DNA from: Aptenodytes patagonicus
Lineage: Eukaryota; Chordata; Aves; Sphenisciformes; Spheniscidae
DNA length: 64,000 nucleotides
NCBI RefSeq assembly: GCF_965638725.1
Contig: NC_134954.1
Coordinates: 868,001-932,000 of the forward strand
Direction: 5' to 3'
Shown here: positions 48,501-59,485 of the stretch, one piece after another
Layout of the letters: each line of letters starts with the position of its first letter
Numbering within the stretch: the stretch's first letter is position 1
Translations under genes and position numbers: made by a program
Notes under the pieces: generated by a model
The model's database searches: none
Seen by the model: only the letters and a program-made list of their open reading frames with translations
Told to the model about the DNA's origin: nothing

Positions 48501-51500
48501 GCAGACAAGCTCACCCGAGTCAGACCAGAAAATCTGTATCATCAGAATCAATAATGGCACTGTTTTAGAGACCCCAGGTTAAGAAAGGAGGATGTATAAA
48601 TTAAGGTTAAAACATACGAACTCTAACAGAAGCTTTAGTACCTGAGAAACCAACACATACAGGGATTTTTTTTCCCCTTCTGCTATAAGATTGAGATAAA
48701 CTTAAGACGTTAGTACTTTATGATTGACAGCTTGGCTTCATTCAAGAAAATCAGTAGTCTGGTAAAAAAAATAAAATCAGTAGACACAGAGAGGTACGTA
48801 TCTTCAGTCCCATCTAGAAACTTACGTGTTTGGGCTGAATTTCAATTCTGCGAATCAATTCTGTGTTTTCCCAATCATAGAATGCCAAACCATTAACAGA
48901 TCTGACACCCAACAGGAAGCCACCGTAGATGCCTGAAAGAAAATAAAGGTGGAAGAAATCCACATTGTGCAAAAAATGCGCCAACATACCTGTTTTAAAA
49001 GTAAATACTTACCTTCTGCTCCAAAATCAGGTTTGAATGACTTCTTCTCTTTGAAATTTTTAAATATCTTTACAACACTGTTGCTCTCCCTGATTGCATA
49101 TCTAAATAGAGATTGCATTGTAAAGAAAGTAAAAATTATTCAGCTTCCAAAGTAGCAAATTACTAAAATTGTAAGCTGCTACAATACAACTGCATTTCAT
49201 TTATCTTCAAAAATTAGCAGAGTGCTACAAATGGAATATTTTAAAGCAGGACAATTATTGAAAGTTCATTATCTACACAGGTTTTACTCTTCAGGCCAGT
49301 TTACAATTTGTACAGCCTGAAAACTAGCAGCAGCAGGTTTAATACAAAGGAAAAAAGCCTGCAACACTTACTCCGAAGAATCATGTGCCCATACGAACTC
49401 CTGTGCAGAACCAAAGCTCTTGTTTCTCAAAGCCATAGCTGTGTAGATGATGTATTCACCATCACCACACACTACTACAAACCTAGAGCAGGAGAAAGAC
49501 ACATTTCTCAGGCATCTGTGTTCAGTTCAATAGGCACGATCAAGTAGACAAATCATCTGAAAAGTTAAAGGCCCCTAGCCCAATATAATCACTGCAAATG
49601 CAGACAGAATAAGAGAGCTTTGTATATTCTAAAAATGTCACAGAACTGGATTTCCCTCCTCTGCATCATGTTGCTAGCTACTTGCTATTCCCTCTTCCTT
49701 CTGGTCTCTGCTGAGCGGCTCCTGTACCTTGTATCCCTTTACCTTTTCTTTTAATTTAGCTTATCTGTTAACAAAACAACAATTCAAGAGAAGTGATACA
49801 AGAATGTGGCTTGCTGCTATTACCTTATATATTTTGTTTGTGTACTTCTTCCCCTACCTAGAATGTCCAACCTGTCTGTTTAAGCAGCTCTTACAGGTGA
49901 AGCCCATCTATTACTCTGATTTTACAGTGCCTGGCTCCGATACACCTGTTCTCCATAGGCTCTCAGCCACCAGCACACATGCAACTCTTTTTCATTCAAA
50001 AAGTTTTCTAATATTAAAAAAAAAAGGAGAAATCAGAAATGTTTAAGTATTTGGTTCTAAAATCCATTACCGTCCATTAGGGTTGTGCTGAATTGTCTGA
50101 GGATAGATTTCACAGCTCCCCATATCCTTTACAGCCAGCGGCAATCTTTCTCCATCTTTGATTTCAGCATCTCCCATAGCTTTCAAGTTAGCCTGTTGAA
50201 CTTCTGAATGTTTAGCCCAAATAATTTTTCCATTTGCATCCATGGACATGGCAGGTTCTTCACGACCAAGCTAGGAAATGTAGTGTAAGAATTTAGCAGA
50301 TGGAGAAAATACATTCTTGATTTTCTTTTCAGCTGAACATACCTAGTGAAATAACCTGGCTCTGTCTAAAAATGCCAATTAAAAAGCCGAATTTTCAGTA
50401 TTTTATGTATTATCACAGAATCAGAAATCAGTTGCTCTGTACACAGGACAGTGATGAATCACCATTTCTCATTTCAAACCATTAACTGTACCTTCACAAT
50501 AATGCTGCCTTCGTCATATCCCAAAGCCACATTATTGGATCCTCTTAAACTGGCCACACACCACACTCTCTCCATACCGTAGTTGAGGGTACTTTCCAGG
50601 CGGTAAGTGCTTGAATGCCAAATGCGCACAGTTCCTAGAGGAAAAAGAAATAAATACATGCCTTTTATCTCTTCTCTCAGTGCGAGGGCAGGAGGTGTGT
50701 AGCCACACCACAAGAAGAGTTCTCCCATAAGTTCTTCCCCTGTCTTTTATATATCAGAAAACACAAAATTACCGTCTTCTGAGCCTGTGATAATGATAGG
50801 CAATTCAGGATGGAAGCTGACACATGACACATTTTGAGCATGTCCTTCCAGTGTTTGTACACAGGTTTTGTTCTGAAAAAAAACCCAAAAAGTTTGAAGT
50901 ACAGGTACAGATAATAAACACATTGGTACATTTTTTACCTTCCTTTCTTAAAAAAATCTCCCCCCAAATCCAAAATTTATCTGAAAACATTTCTCTAGAT
51001 TTCTTCCAGTAACATTTATTTCCAAGATGCTCAAACAGCATTAGACGTATTAAAAACTATTATTGTATTGAGTTGATTTCTCCTCCCCAGAAGAAAATAT
51101 TTATTTCTCTTGACATAGTTGTTTTCCTCTATTTTCAGATGGGTTTCTGCCTAGAAGATATGCTTTCTCAGAGCTACATAGCACAACAGATTAAAGCAAG
51201 ATAGAAATCTGAGTTCACTGGAAAAAAAAAAATCAGAGCAAAACATCTACCTGAATCTAATTACAGGTGAAGACAGATCTAATATTGTCTTTGCTAAGAA
51301 TGTTCATTGTGAAAGAAAAGTCTGCCCTGCTTGAGCAGCTAAGATTAGGCTACGTAACTGATGTACACAACTGTACATGGTGGCAAAGTGTCGGGCACTG
51401 TTATGTAACAGTCATTACTGCAGCGCACACTTAATTAACAGCACTAGCTTTAACTTCTGAGCTTGGATTTACGCTAGGGCAATATGCTTTAACAACCAGG

Positions 51501-54500
51501 AAGTGCTATCTAATGAATTTTGTCTTGCCCTTCTGGCCATTCATACACTTGTACACAGGAAGAACGTATGAGCTCTAGGTTCCAGCAACAGAACTGAATC
51601 CCTGGATTCAATCTCTTTCCTGTAGAGCATTTGAACAAGTCACCTCATGACCCCTGCGAACTGTCAAGCAGAAGCACACGTGTCTGTGTGCATGCACGCA
51701 TGTGTCTGTGTAAATGTGCGTGGGATGAAAAAGGAGCGAGGGAAGGGGATAAAGAAAAAAGGAAAAAAATTAATGAGAAGTGAAAGGATGGAAACAGTTG
51801 ATACATGAACAATATTTACATTTGAACATAGAAGAGGAGCACCTTAATCCACAAAAAAAGAAGTCCAAAAGGCAGGGATTATATTACAAGAAAAAACCTA
51901 ATGCTAATAGTAGAAACCTTATGTTAAATTTAATTCTACAAATTAACTTTGAGGTTATTTAAATTCACAGCAGGTTCTCTCAAGGGTTAACAAATCTTTT
52001 TTTTCTTTTTTAAAAATGAAAAACGTGTCATGAAATATTTCCCCCCCACTTCCTTTTTTCCAAGGAAAAATGAGGTAAATCTGTTGGTGTATTCAAGTCC
52101 TTTCCCTCTTTTTCTATTTCTTCACTAATGGTTTTGCTATGGCAGTCTGCACAAAAATTTATAAGAGTTGAACACATACCTGGTAGTCCCAGATCTTAAC
52201 CAACCGGTCATCTGCACCTGAAATGAGATACGGCTTGTCTCCTCCACTGTAGTAGTCAATGCAGTTTACTCCTTTCTCATGGCCTTCCAAAGTAAAGTTG
52301 GGTGAAGAAGAGCCAAGCTGCCACACCTTCCCAGAAAAAAAAACCAACAAAAAACCCAACCACATGTACGTATCGATCTTTTGCATCCAGGTCAACCTTG
52401 CCAAACAGAGTTGGTATTCAGATGTACTTTACAATTCCAGAGGCACTGTTGTTTTCTTAGGTGAAGAACCTGAACAACTGCTTATCAAACTACCAATCCT
52501 CCTCCCCAAATAAACAGAGATAACATGGCGAGTTGCACACGCTGTGCTCACACCTCAAAACAATGGAATTGGTTTCTCTCAACCTTTTTTTTTTTTAAAG
52601 GATATGAAACCGTGTAAGACACCATTTGTAAGAAGTAGTACCTGTTTATGAAATTAACTAATAGACCTAGAAAAAGCAATCAACTATTTGTGCATACACG
52701 GCTTGCACCCAACTGTCCCCTGAATTTTATTTTTTCCAGTTACATTAAACGAATGAGAAATCTCATGCTAAATGAGAACTCAAAACAAATCAAGTCAAGT
52801 TATAGATATACGGCTATTTTCCCATGATTATCACATCAAATCAACATTTATACGCACCTAATCTCAACATCTGAGGATCTATGAAATAAAAACTGGCTTT
52901 TTACAGCCAATATACTGATAATTTATAGGGAATGTGAGGAAGTCTCATTGCTCAGATGGCTGTAAATCTATATTCCCAGATGTTTAGTAATAGTTTCACA
53001 GCAAATGAGACTCATCAGGGTCTACCAAGAGAAGGCTGAAGACACCTTTGGAAACAATTCAATAGATAGACAGCCAAGGATATGAAAATAACGGGAGAAA
53101 TGCCTTTACTGGTTTTTTTTTTTAAATACACACAGTTAAAGGCTTTACCCACTATATATATATATATATAGTTTCAATTCTCCCAAATTACTCATTGACA
53201 GTATAACCATTACCCCTCCCCAATATTTCTGTGTAATCCAAATGGAAATGCAACACTTTAAGCTTAGAGAACCACATTTCAATGATTAGAGGTGACAAGT
53301 AATCTTGTAAATTTACTGAATTACTTAGTAGGTACATAGTAACTCGACCAACATTCAGGTCTTTGTTCAATAAAAATTCTGTTATTGCACCTGCTTTTAA
53401 GAATTCTGACCCATTGTCCATACAGTATTATTGGTTTGTGTACTCTGTCTGACAATTACTTAATGACTAAAAAAACCCCAAAATACAGTTTCTCTACCTT
53501 GATTGTCCTATCCAAAGAGGCACTGGCAAACTGATTATTGTCTTTTGGGTTTATGACAATCTGCATGACGTAATGGGTGTGTCCTTCAAACACCTGAGAA
53601 CAAGACCATTTTTTATCCCAGTCCCAGAGTTTAATGAGCATGTCATCTGAAAAAAGAAACAAAACAAAAAACCCAACAAACCCAAGCTTCAGTTAGTTTA
53701 ATATATTCTGATACCTACCTTCTTAAACTACATAATCCTTAATAACTTCCAGTTAAAGGCTCACTCATCCCTTCCCCCTTGAAAGGAGGCACTGCTAATA
53801 CTCAATGTATTTTTCATATGTAAGATTACAGGTCCTTGCTTGCAGAAGGACCACAGGGAGTACAAGATTCTCAAAAAGATTATCCAGTAAAATGGTGATA
53901 AACTAAGAAAGAAATACATCTGTCTTAAAAAGGGAGATTAAGAATGATATTAAGGTATTGAATTATTAATCTTTAAATACTGGGCAGATATTAAGGAACT
54001 GGACCCATGCTTTCTTCTGCAGCACCTCCTCTGATGAGCGCTAAGAAATAGGAAGCAGAGACAACCAAGCTGGCTTCCTAGTACCTTTATTTCAAGTGCA
54101 AGTGTGTTAGCTTCAACAGCAAAACACAGAAATATGTGTTTCCAACTCGCAAGGCGCTCTGCATTCTCACAGAGCTCTGACTGCATTAGTAAGGTTTCCA
54201 AGAATGAAAAGGACTGAGTAGCACAATGTAGATGTTCTTGGGCAAGATCTGTTGGGATACTGTGATCTTCTAATGCTGAATAACACAGATCACCTCAAAT
54301 AACAGGGAGCTCAGTAGTATTTTGGGAAAAAAGATTGAAGTTATCTGTTGCTTCAAGTCAGATTCCCAGCTGAGAACATACTCCAAACCATTATGTAATT
54401 TTTTTAAAAAACAGAACTTTAATGTGGTAAACTCTCAAATAACAGCTAATTAGCACATACATGAACCTTTCCTCTGGCAGATATTAAGCAACAAGGTTCT

Positions 54501-57500
54501 TTGGTCTTCTCTGACAAGAACATAAGCTATTATATTTTAAATTGTAATAGCTATTTATAGACAGTTGCTATTCCATTAAAAAAAAACATGAATGCATCTG
54601 GCAAAGAAATAACATGAAATGACAACTGTCACGTTGGCTACTTGCTCAAGGATTCCTGTTTCAGCAGAAAAAGGAAAAAACATGCAATCCCTCACTTGAC
54701 AGAAAACAGAAGCTTAAAAATAGCTGGTTAATAAATATAAATATATACCAAAGAACTCTTACCGCTGCTTGTCAGTATGAAAGGCTGTGTGGGATGCACA
54801 GCAATACAACGGATGTAATCTGAATGTGCTTCAAACATGTGAACTCTTTCCAAGGTGTTATAATTAAAAACTCTAATTTGCATGTCATCCTGTGAAAGGG
54901 AAGAAAAGCCATCATTAAAATAGGACTCTCTGTATAATACACCTTATATTCAATGCAGGGTAGCTAGAAAAAACATTCCACTGCTGAAGAGCCTCTAACA
55001 ACAAAATGTTTAAGAAAACGTATCTTCTGTACATCGCTAATGATACAAATTACACTTTGATTCCGAAGTCTGTAAATTACCCAGTCCTATTCCAAGGCAT
55101 TTATGAAATGGAAAAAGCTTCAACTAAAATTTCATTTTAAAAAGATGTATTTAAAAGTCTTTTGCTTTAAAATTAAGGAAAATGCAAAAATGCTTTTAAA
55201 ATTATTAATGCTTTATATGAAAATGAAAAGCAACATTCTCCAACATAAAATTTACAATGACGTTAACGTTGTGGGGCCAGGAGGAAAGGAGTTCTAGCTC
55301 TAAGTCAAGTGGAAAGGTGATTTCAACTTTATTTTTTAAAATTGAGATTTGGGGCGGGGGGGGGGGGATATTTTTATTTCAGATACAGTATTATTAAAAG
55401 CAGTATTCCCAAACCTTTTTAAAAGACATTTTTGAAGAACACTCTGACAAGGAATAAAACATCAGATAAAGCTTTCAGAAGTGACCATGACTTACAAGGC
55501 CATCAGAGTACATGAAACTTAGTGATAAACTCTACGCTACTGTTTTATCCAAAGCATTTACTTTTCCACTCTGTCTTTTCCTCTTTCATGCACGTGCCTG
55601 TTTAAGCAGCAACACCTACAGAAAACACTCTTCAGAATGGCAGAAAAGGACAAGTATGTTCTTCTGAGACCAGCCTATCAGCATAATGAACATGGAACAC
55701 ACAGAATAAGCAACGACTAATGTCACATTTTCATAGTCACTATGACTTGGCCGTGCTGCTGAAAGCAGCTGTCTTGCCCTTTCCTTACCATTTCTTGCTA
55801 CTGCATTGCAGCCTCCCTTGGGAGAGCTAGGACAAATACAGCTACACACTGAATCAGATCAAGAAACTGATCCAGGTGAAATTAAGTTGATAAAAATAAA
55901 AATGGAGACTAACTTTCATCAATTATTAATCCAGTTCCCATGCAGCTGTTTGAACTCTTGTGCTGCCAAAGAGACAGCGTTGTACTTCTTAGGAAACAGT
56001 GCTAACTTATGTGCACTTGAAGTTAACTGGCTCACGGCAGCATAAGACAATGAAACAACAAGAAATTTTTTACTCTGTGTATAAGGCAGAAGACTAGAAA
56101 AAAAAATTGAGACAAAAAATGTTAGGCATTACCTCAATTTAGACACAAAACATTCATTCCATCAAGAAAAATGTTACCAAGATTAGAATAAAACTACTCC
56201 TCTCAAAGTAGACTAATTGAATAAAACCACAGTGTTTTTCTAGTGGCGAGTAAGACTCTAAAAAATTCATTTTTAATATAACCAAGAACAAAAGTAGAAA
56301 GTAACTTAAGTCATCTTACCTAGGATAGTCAATAGTTTCATCTTAGTTAAAGTAGCACTACTAATATTTAGCCAAAATTGTGTTGAGTGTGTTCCAGTTG
56401 ACAGTAAAAGTTGAATCTAGATCTACCTTGCACTACGTGCAGAATTTGCCACCGTATTAGGTTGCTCTCCTTCGAAATGAAAAGTTTAAGTTTCTAAGCT
56501 TACTTAAAGGAGAATATTTCTGGCAAACTGTAGCGAAATATTCCTTTATCTTCTACAAATTCATATCAAATCGTATTATTATGCGATGTACAAAGAAATT
56601 GCATGAAAACAAATTAGAGAAAGTACTACTGCATATGGAAATCACAAGACGACGATAGCTTACAGCTCCTGTAACAACCCAGTTCTTTCTTGCCACGAAT
56701 TTGGCAGCTCTCACTGGCAGGTCGCACACTTCAAAAGTCTTCACCAGAGTCTAAAAATAAAAATAGTAAGTTTATAGCACTGGAGAAAATACCAGTTTTG
56801 AAATCAGCTCTTTATCTTTTCTTAACATAGTCCAGCATGTTGCCTTTGGCAACTCTCCAAGAATCCTACAACACTACACACACACTTTTTAAAAGGAACA
56901 TACCTGTCCAAGAAGGGAGATACTTGCCTGTTCTGTTCTTTTAATATCACCTTTATGTTCTCCCTTCATTCTTAACCCAACCCCACCACCAAATATTTTT
57001 GGAGCTGCTGCCCAATTTCAACTATACTTGATAGACAAGGTAGAGGTCTAACAGTTCCTAAAACCTTCACAAATATAGATGGCAGGTACAAGAGAGAGGC
57101 ATCTCATCTTTCAGAAGGAAAGGCATTAGTTCACAAGGAATCCACAAAGGAGATTATTTTTCAAAAATAAATTTTTAGAAAATGAAGCATCATTAAAGTC
57201 ACAGCTACAGATATTCCTTGTCTATTATTATAGTGACTTTTGTAACAAGACAGAGGAGAGTACAGTCAATTAGTGGCATTGATTTAAGATTCGTCTTGTG
57301 TACCTAGTATTGAAAAACAGAATTTATACATCCATCAGTTATGCAGATCTCATAATAAAGGAAAACCAAAATCATCACCTGTGTCTCGTGGTTCCAAACA
57401 CAGACACTGCCATTGTAAAGGCTAGCCAACATCCATGGCTCTGTGGGATGCAAGTCCACACTCTTCACCCGGTCAGACCGAGCTGTTAGTTTCCGTTTTA

Positions 57501-59266
57501 TATCAAGTCGGAGAGGCTAGAGAGGAAAAGAATTGAGAATACCAAGTTATTCAACATAAAACTGGCATAGAAATATGATGGAAGAAGGAAAGCTGAAGTT
57601 AAACCTTAAAATAAAAAGAGTTGATCCTGCTTTTCAGGCAGACAGAAGGCTACTACTCTTTCCTATCCATCTGCTTATTTGTTTTTGTAGGGGTTTCTAG
57701 AAATGTCACATCCCCACCAATGGCAATGGGTCCATTTAATTTACTCTTGTGAAACTCAATTTTTTCATACTGTAAAAAGTATCTCCAGTGAAAAAAAATA
57801 AAAATGCACTGCACATCTTCCTGGTGTCCCTGAACTACTGAAGCAAAGCAAAGAGAATTTGCTTCTAACACAAGTGATAGAAGAGGAATCTTCCTGCTAC
57901 TTCACCTGAAAAAACAGGTAGAAAAGCCAGTTATCACAACGGAACACAACAACATTTGCCCATTTTAAATTTATTTCCGTTCACAATTCCAACATTAAGT
58001 TTTAGAATGGAACACTATGTTGTAAAAACTGGGGGGAGGGAAAAGTTTAAGTCTTCCCCTTATAAAGAAGGCTCTGACCTTCCACTTTCATCACTGGCAA
58101 TGTCAAGCCAGAGTATTTAAAAGGTATGAAGTATAGCAAAGTGTTTTCCTAAAATATTTGAAGCATTATAGACTCGTTTAGACACTCAAAGACTGTTGAG
58201 CTCACTTAATGCTGCTGACATTTTATCTCAGAGAACTTAATGGGTAATAGCTGATCAAAGAACGCTGCATGTGTTTAGTAGCAGAATGGAATTAATGAAA
58301 CCTGCAGTTACATATGTTAGACACCGCAAGGAGAAAAAGATACCTAGCTATCGTTGTAGTACCTGTAACTTACGTACATGATATCTGACGGCAGAGAATG
58401 AACTTGTGGTTTATTTCTCCTGCCACAAATACTAGAAAAGTAGGCGAGATAATTGCACGTGATTCTGTGCTTATCCTTGGAACTGCTCTTATCTACTGCC
58501 ACTAAGGACCAGACTACGGCTGGTTAAGCGGTTAGCTGCAACACATACTCAGAGCACTCCGACAACTGTTAGGTCTGTCTGACGAATACCACGCTGGTAA
58601 CGCAGCCCAGGGGATCTGCTCTGCGACTTCAAGCATAGCGATGCTAAGGGACTCTCAAGTGCTTTCTTCTCACTAAGTTATTTAGCTTAAATCACAGAAT
58701 AACGCTGCAACTTCTTCAGGTAGCACGGGAACAGGGAAGCCCGGGTCAAACAGGGCAAGAAGACCCTGCACAGCCGTCCCCGGCTCGTCCTGCCCAGAGC
58801 CAAGCCCAACTCCCTCAGGCAGGGCTGGCGGTGCGCAGAAGGGCCCAGCGACGCCCAGGCCCGGCTCCTGCCCCGTCCTGGCGGGGCGGCTGCTCAGGCC
58901 CTCGCCCCTGCCAGGGCTCTCGCTCTCCAGCTCACGTCCAACCGCGCCGTTTTTCCGGAGGCGCGGGGGGAGCCGGCCAGAGCAGCGGCCGCGCGGCGCC
59001 AGGCTGGGCTACCTCACCGAGGCCACGTACAAACGGCTCAGGACTGGTTGTTCAAGCCTCCCGCGCCGGTGGCTTGCGCGCAAGGCGCTCGGCCAGCCCC
59101 GCCGCCGCCGGTCACTAACGGCGGCGGCACCCACCGGGGCAGCCCCCCAGCCCTCCCCGCGCGGGCCGCCGCCCGCTCCGGGCCGGGCCCCCGGCGTCGG
59201 ACCCCCGCCCCGCCGCGCTCCCCGGGCAGCGGGCCCCCCTCGCGGAGCGGCCCCCGGACTCACCAT
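42466..59266 (-). CDS. COPB2: COPB2, coatomer subunit beta' (22 coding exons)
   Basis: Encodes beta'-COP, a subunit of the COPI coat that, with alpha- and epsilon-COP, forms the outer B-subcomplex and binds dilysine KKXX retrieval signals. Twenty-two coding exons (listed separately) join in frame to 2,742 nt, 913 residues plus TGA; the human protein is about 906. Residues 1-300 form the first WD40 propeller: the GH..WD repeats are visible at about 97-127, 140-170, 183-215 and 227-256. Residues 300-600 form the second propeller and 600-770 the alpha-solenoid, and the tail is very acidic. R17 and K19, in RSDRVKS, align with cargo-binding residues I recall for yeast Sec27. Twenty introns are GT-AG and intron 15 is GC-AG. 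Identity is certain from remembered homology to vertebrate beta'-COP; domain limits are approximate. Confidence 0.98.
43011..43103 (-). CDS. COPB2: COPB2 coding exon 21
   Basis: Residues 852-882, phase 0. [20 protein letters not shown] then [11 protein letters not shown]. Also symmetric in phase (93 nt). Acceptor TTCATTAG, donor GTACTG. Confidence 0.93.
44795..44863 (-). CDS. COPB2: COPB2 coding exon 20
   Basis: Residues 829-851, phase 0. [20 protein letters not shown] then APQ. A less conserved linker. Because it is 69 nt and phase 0, skipping it would keep the frame. Donor GTCAGT. Confidence 0.93.
45024..45204 (-). CDS. COPB2: COPB2 coding exon 19
   Basis: Completes R768 and runs to residue 828. 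[51 protein letters not shown]. It follows a 79-bp intron, the shortest in the gene. Donor GTAAGT. Confidence 0.97.
45284..45376 (-). CDS. COPB2: COPB2 coding exon 18
   Basis: Completes K737 and ends with two bases of R768. [20 protein letters not shown] and [10 protein letters not shown]. Donor GTAACT. Confidence 0.97.
45653..45867 (-). CDS. COPB2: COPB2 coding exon 17
   Basis: Residues 666-736 plus two bases, the largest exon. [39 protein letters not shown] and [12 protein letters not shown]: solenoid. Donor GTAAGT. Confidence 0.97.
46696..46806 (-). CDS. COPB2: COPB2 coding exon 16
   Basis: Residues 629-665, phase 0. [20 protein letters not shown] and [15 protein letters not shown], solenoid helices. 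Acceptor TATTTTAG, donor GTAAAC. Confidence 0.97.
46807..47036 (-). other. COPB2: GC-AG intron 15 of COPB2
   Basis: The donor reads CAG|GCAAGA and the acceptor TTATTTTAG|GGC. The rest of the donor is close to consensus, as is usual for GC donors that pair well with U1. The protein frame requires this junction (HFLEKQ joined to GFKQQAL). Confidence 0.9.
47037..47244 (-). CDS. COPB2: COPB2 coding exon 15 (GC donor)
   Basis: Completes R559 and runs to Q628. [20 protein letters not shown], then the start of the alpha-solenoid ([26 protein letters not shown]). The exon ends CAG and the intron starts GCAAGA. Reading on instead of splicing gives ARKLPFSSQ and a nearby stop, while splicing to exon 16 restores the family sequence HFLEKQ-GFKQQAL. 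Confidence 0.95.
47546..47676 (-). CDS. COPB2: COPB2 coding exon 14
   Basis: Residues 516-558 plus two bases. [20 protein letters not shown] and [18 protein letters not shown], late second propeller. Donor GTAAGT. Confidence 0.97.
48390..48533 (-). CDS. COPB2: COPB2 coding exon 13
   Basis: Residues 468-515, phase 0. [37 protein letters not shown] and an acidic EDGIEDAFE end. Donor GTACCT. Confidence 0.97.
48826..48932 (-). CDS. COPB2: COPB2 coding exon 12
   Basis: Residues 432-467. [20 protein letters not shown] and RRIEIQPKH. The intron before it is only 80 bp, the second shortest in the gene. Donor GTAAGT. Confidence 0.97.
49013..49101 (-). CDS. COPB2: COPB2 coding exon 11
   Basis: Residues 402/403-431 plus one base. 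[20 protein letters not shown] then SFKPDFGAE, a basic surface segment of the second propeller. Donor GTAAGT. Confidence 0.97.
49372..49482 (-). CDS. COPB2: COPB2 coding exon 10
   Basis: Completes R365 and ends with two bases of E402. [20 protein letters not shown] and [10 protein letters not shown]: second propeller. Donor GTAAGT. Confidence 0.97.
50071..50270 (-). CDS. COPB2: COPB2 coding exon 9
   Basis: Residues 299-364 plus two bases. [20 protein letters not shown] and on to IQHNPNGR: the linker and first strands of the second propeller. Donor GTAATG. Confidence 0.97.
50492..50634 (-). CDS. COPB2: COPB2 coding exon 8
   Basis: Completes G251 and runs to residue 298. [19 protein letters not shown], then VWCVASL and [10 protein letters not shown], closing the first propeller. 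Only 138 bp of intron separate it from exon 7. Donor GTACAG. Confidence 0.97.
50773..50872 (-). CDS. COPB2: COPB2 coding exon 7
   Basis: Residues 218-250 plus one base. [20 protein letters not shown] and TGSEDG: blade 6. Donor GTAATT is non-ideal at +5 (T). Confidence 0.96.
52180..52326 (-). CDS. COPB2: COPB2 coding exon 6
   Basis: Residues 169-217, phase 0. Blade 5, with [26 protein letters not shown]. Acceptor GGGAAG is weak (purine at -3), although a T-rich tract lies upstream; donor GTATGT. Confidence 0.96.
52941..53012. repeat. Inverted repeat in COPB2 intron 5
   Basis: AGTCTCATTGCT (52941-52952) and AGCAAATGAGACT (53000-53012) are complementary over 12 bp with one bulged base, around a 47-nt loop. 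On the COPB2 strand this would form a 72-nt hairpin in intron 5. A snoRNA or small-RNA precursor was considered; no convincing H/ACA or C/D boxes were found. Confidence 0.65.
53152..53171. repeat. (TA)n microsatellite, COPB2 intron 5
   Basis: An uninterrupted TA run, self-complementary with its CTATA...TATAG flanks. Confidence 0.9.
53498..53646 (-). CDS. COPB2: COPB2 coding exon 5
   Basis: Completes D119 and runs to residue 168. Ends blade 3 ([10 protein letters not shown]) and carries blade 4 ([29 protein letters not shown]). Acceptor TTTTTTCAG, donor GTAGAG. Confidence 0.97.
54763..54889 (-). CDS. COPB2: COPB2 coding exon 4
   Basis: Residues 77-118 plus one base. End of blade 2 ([10 protein letters not shown]) and most of blade 3 ([20 protein letters not shown]). 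Donor GTAAGA. Confidence 0.97.
55351..55367 (+). repeat. G-rich tract in COPB2 intron 3
   Basis: GGGG, C, then 12 G on the plus strand, so the COPB2 pre-mRNA carries the C-rich complement. Simple low-complexity sequence. Confidence 0.85.
56664..56750 (-). CDS. COPB2: COPB2 coding exon 3
   Basis: Residues 48-76, phase 0. [20 protein letters not shown] and then WVVTGA: blade 2 of the N-terminal propeller. Donor GTAAGC. Confidence 0.97.
57379..57516 (-). CDS. COPB2: COPB2 coding exon 2
   Basis: Residues 2-47, phase 0. Acceptor TCTCTCTAG, donor GTGATG. First propeller blade, with [12 protein letters not shown], whose R17/K19 lie on the face that binds dilysine cargo in yeast beta'-COP, and VCVWN at the blade end. 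Confidence 0.97.
59264..59266 (-). CDS. COPB2: COPB2 coding exon 1 (initiator ATG only)
   Basis: The ATG is followed at once by a GTGAGT donor, so exon 1 contributes only Met-1. The next exon begins [10 protein letters not shown], the known N-terminus of beta'-COP after Met. The context GGGGCCATGG is a good Kozak match. No other in-frame ATG near exon 2 would give the family N-terminus. Confidence 0.88.
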
Positions 59267-59356
59267 GGCCCCGCGTCGCCCCGCGGCAGCGCCGACGGCT
59301 GAGGTGTCGCTGCGCCCCGGGCAGGCCCCGACCCGCCGACGTGGAGCTTCCGGACC

Positions 59357-59378
59357 CGCCGCTCTCGCGAGAGCGGCG
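59357..59378. promoter_or_regulatory. TCTCGCGAGA element in a 22-bp palindrome
   Basis: The core TCTCGCGAGA lies at 59363-59372 and the symmetry extends 6 bp further on each side (CGCCGC / GCGGCG). This element is a known driver of TATA-less housekeeping promoters and can act in both directions. It lies about 100 bp upstream of the COPB2 ATG. Confidence 0.75.
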
Positions 59379-59425
59379 CCGGGAGCTCCCGGGCCTCGCG
59401 GGAGCGAGGCGGCCCCGCGGGGTGC

Positions 59426-59438
59426 CGGGATATGTAGT
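59426..59438 (-). promoter_or_regulatory. ZNF143/THAP11-type motif (distal copy 1)
   Basis: Minus strand ACTACATATCCCG fits the M4 consensus ACTAYRNNNCCCR at every defined position. It is in the same orientation as COPB2 and as a second copy 47 bp further upstream. Confidence 0.6.
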
Positions 59439-59472
59439 CGAGAGCGCCTCGGCTGCGCGTCGCGGGGCAGGC

Positions 59473-59485
59473 TGGGAGTTGTAGT
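59473..59485 (-). promoter_or_regulatory. ZNF143/THAP11-type motif (distal copy 2)
   Basis: Minus strand ACTACAACTCCCA, followed by GC, fits ACTAYRNNNCCCR fully and also the longer ACTACAATTCCCAG form seen at many vertebrate promoters. This is the stronger of the two copies. Confidence 0.7.

Noticed and set aside
50405-50440. TATCACAGAATCAGAAATCA as a CR1 fragment
   Set aside because: Only a short ATCACAGAATC word matches; CR1 flanks are absent.
55850-55925. TGATGA...CTGA pair on the COPB2 strand in intron 3 as a C/D-box snoRNA
   Set aside because: Spacing is suitable, but box C is preceded by T and no flanking terminal stem can be drawn.
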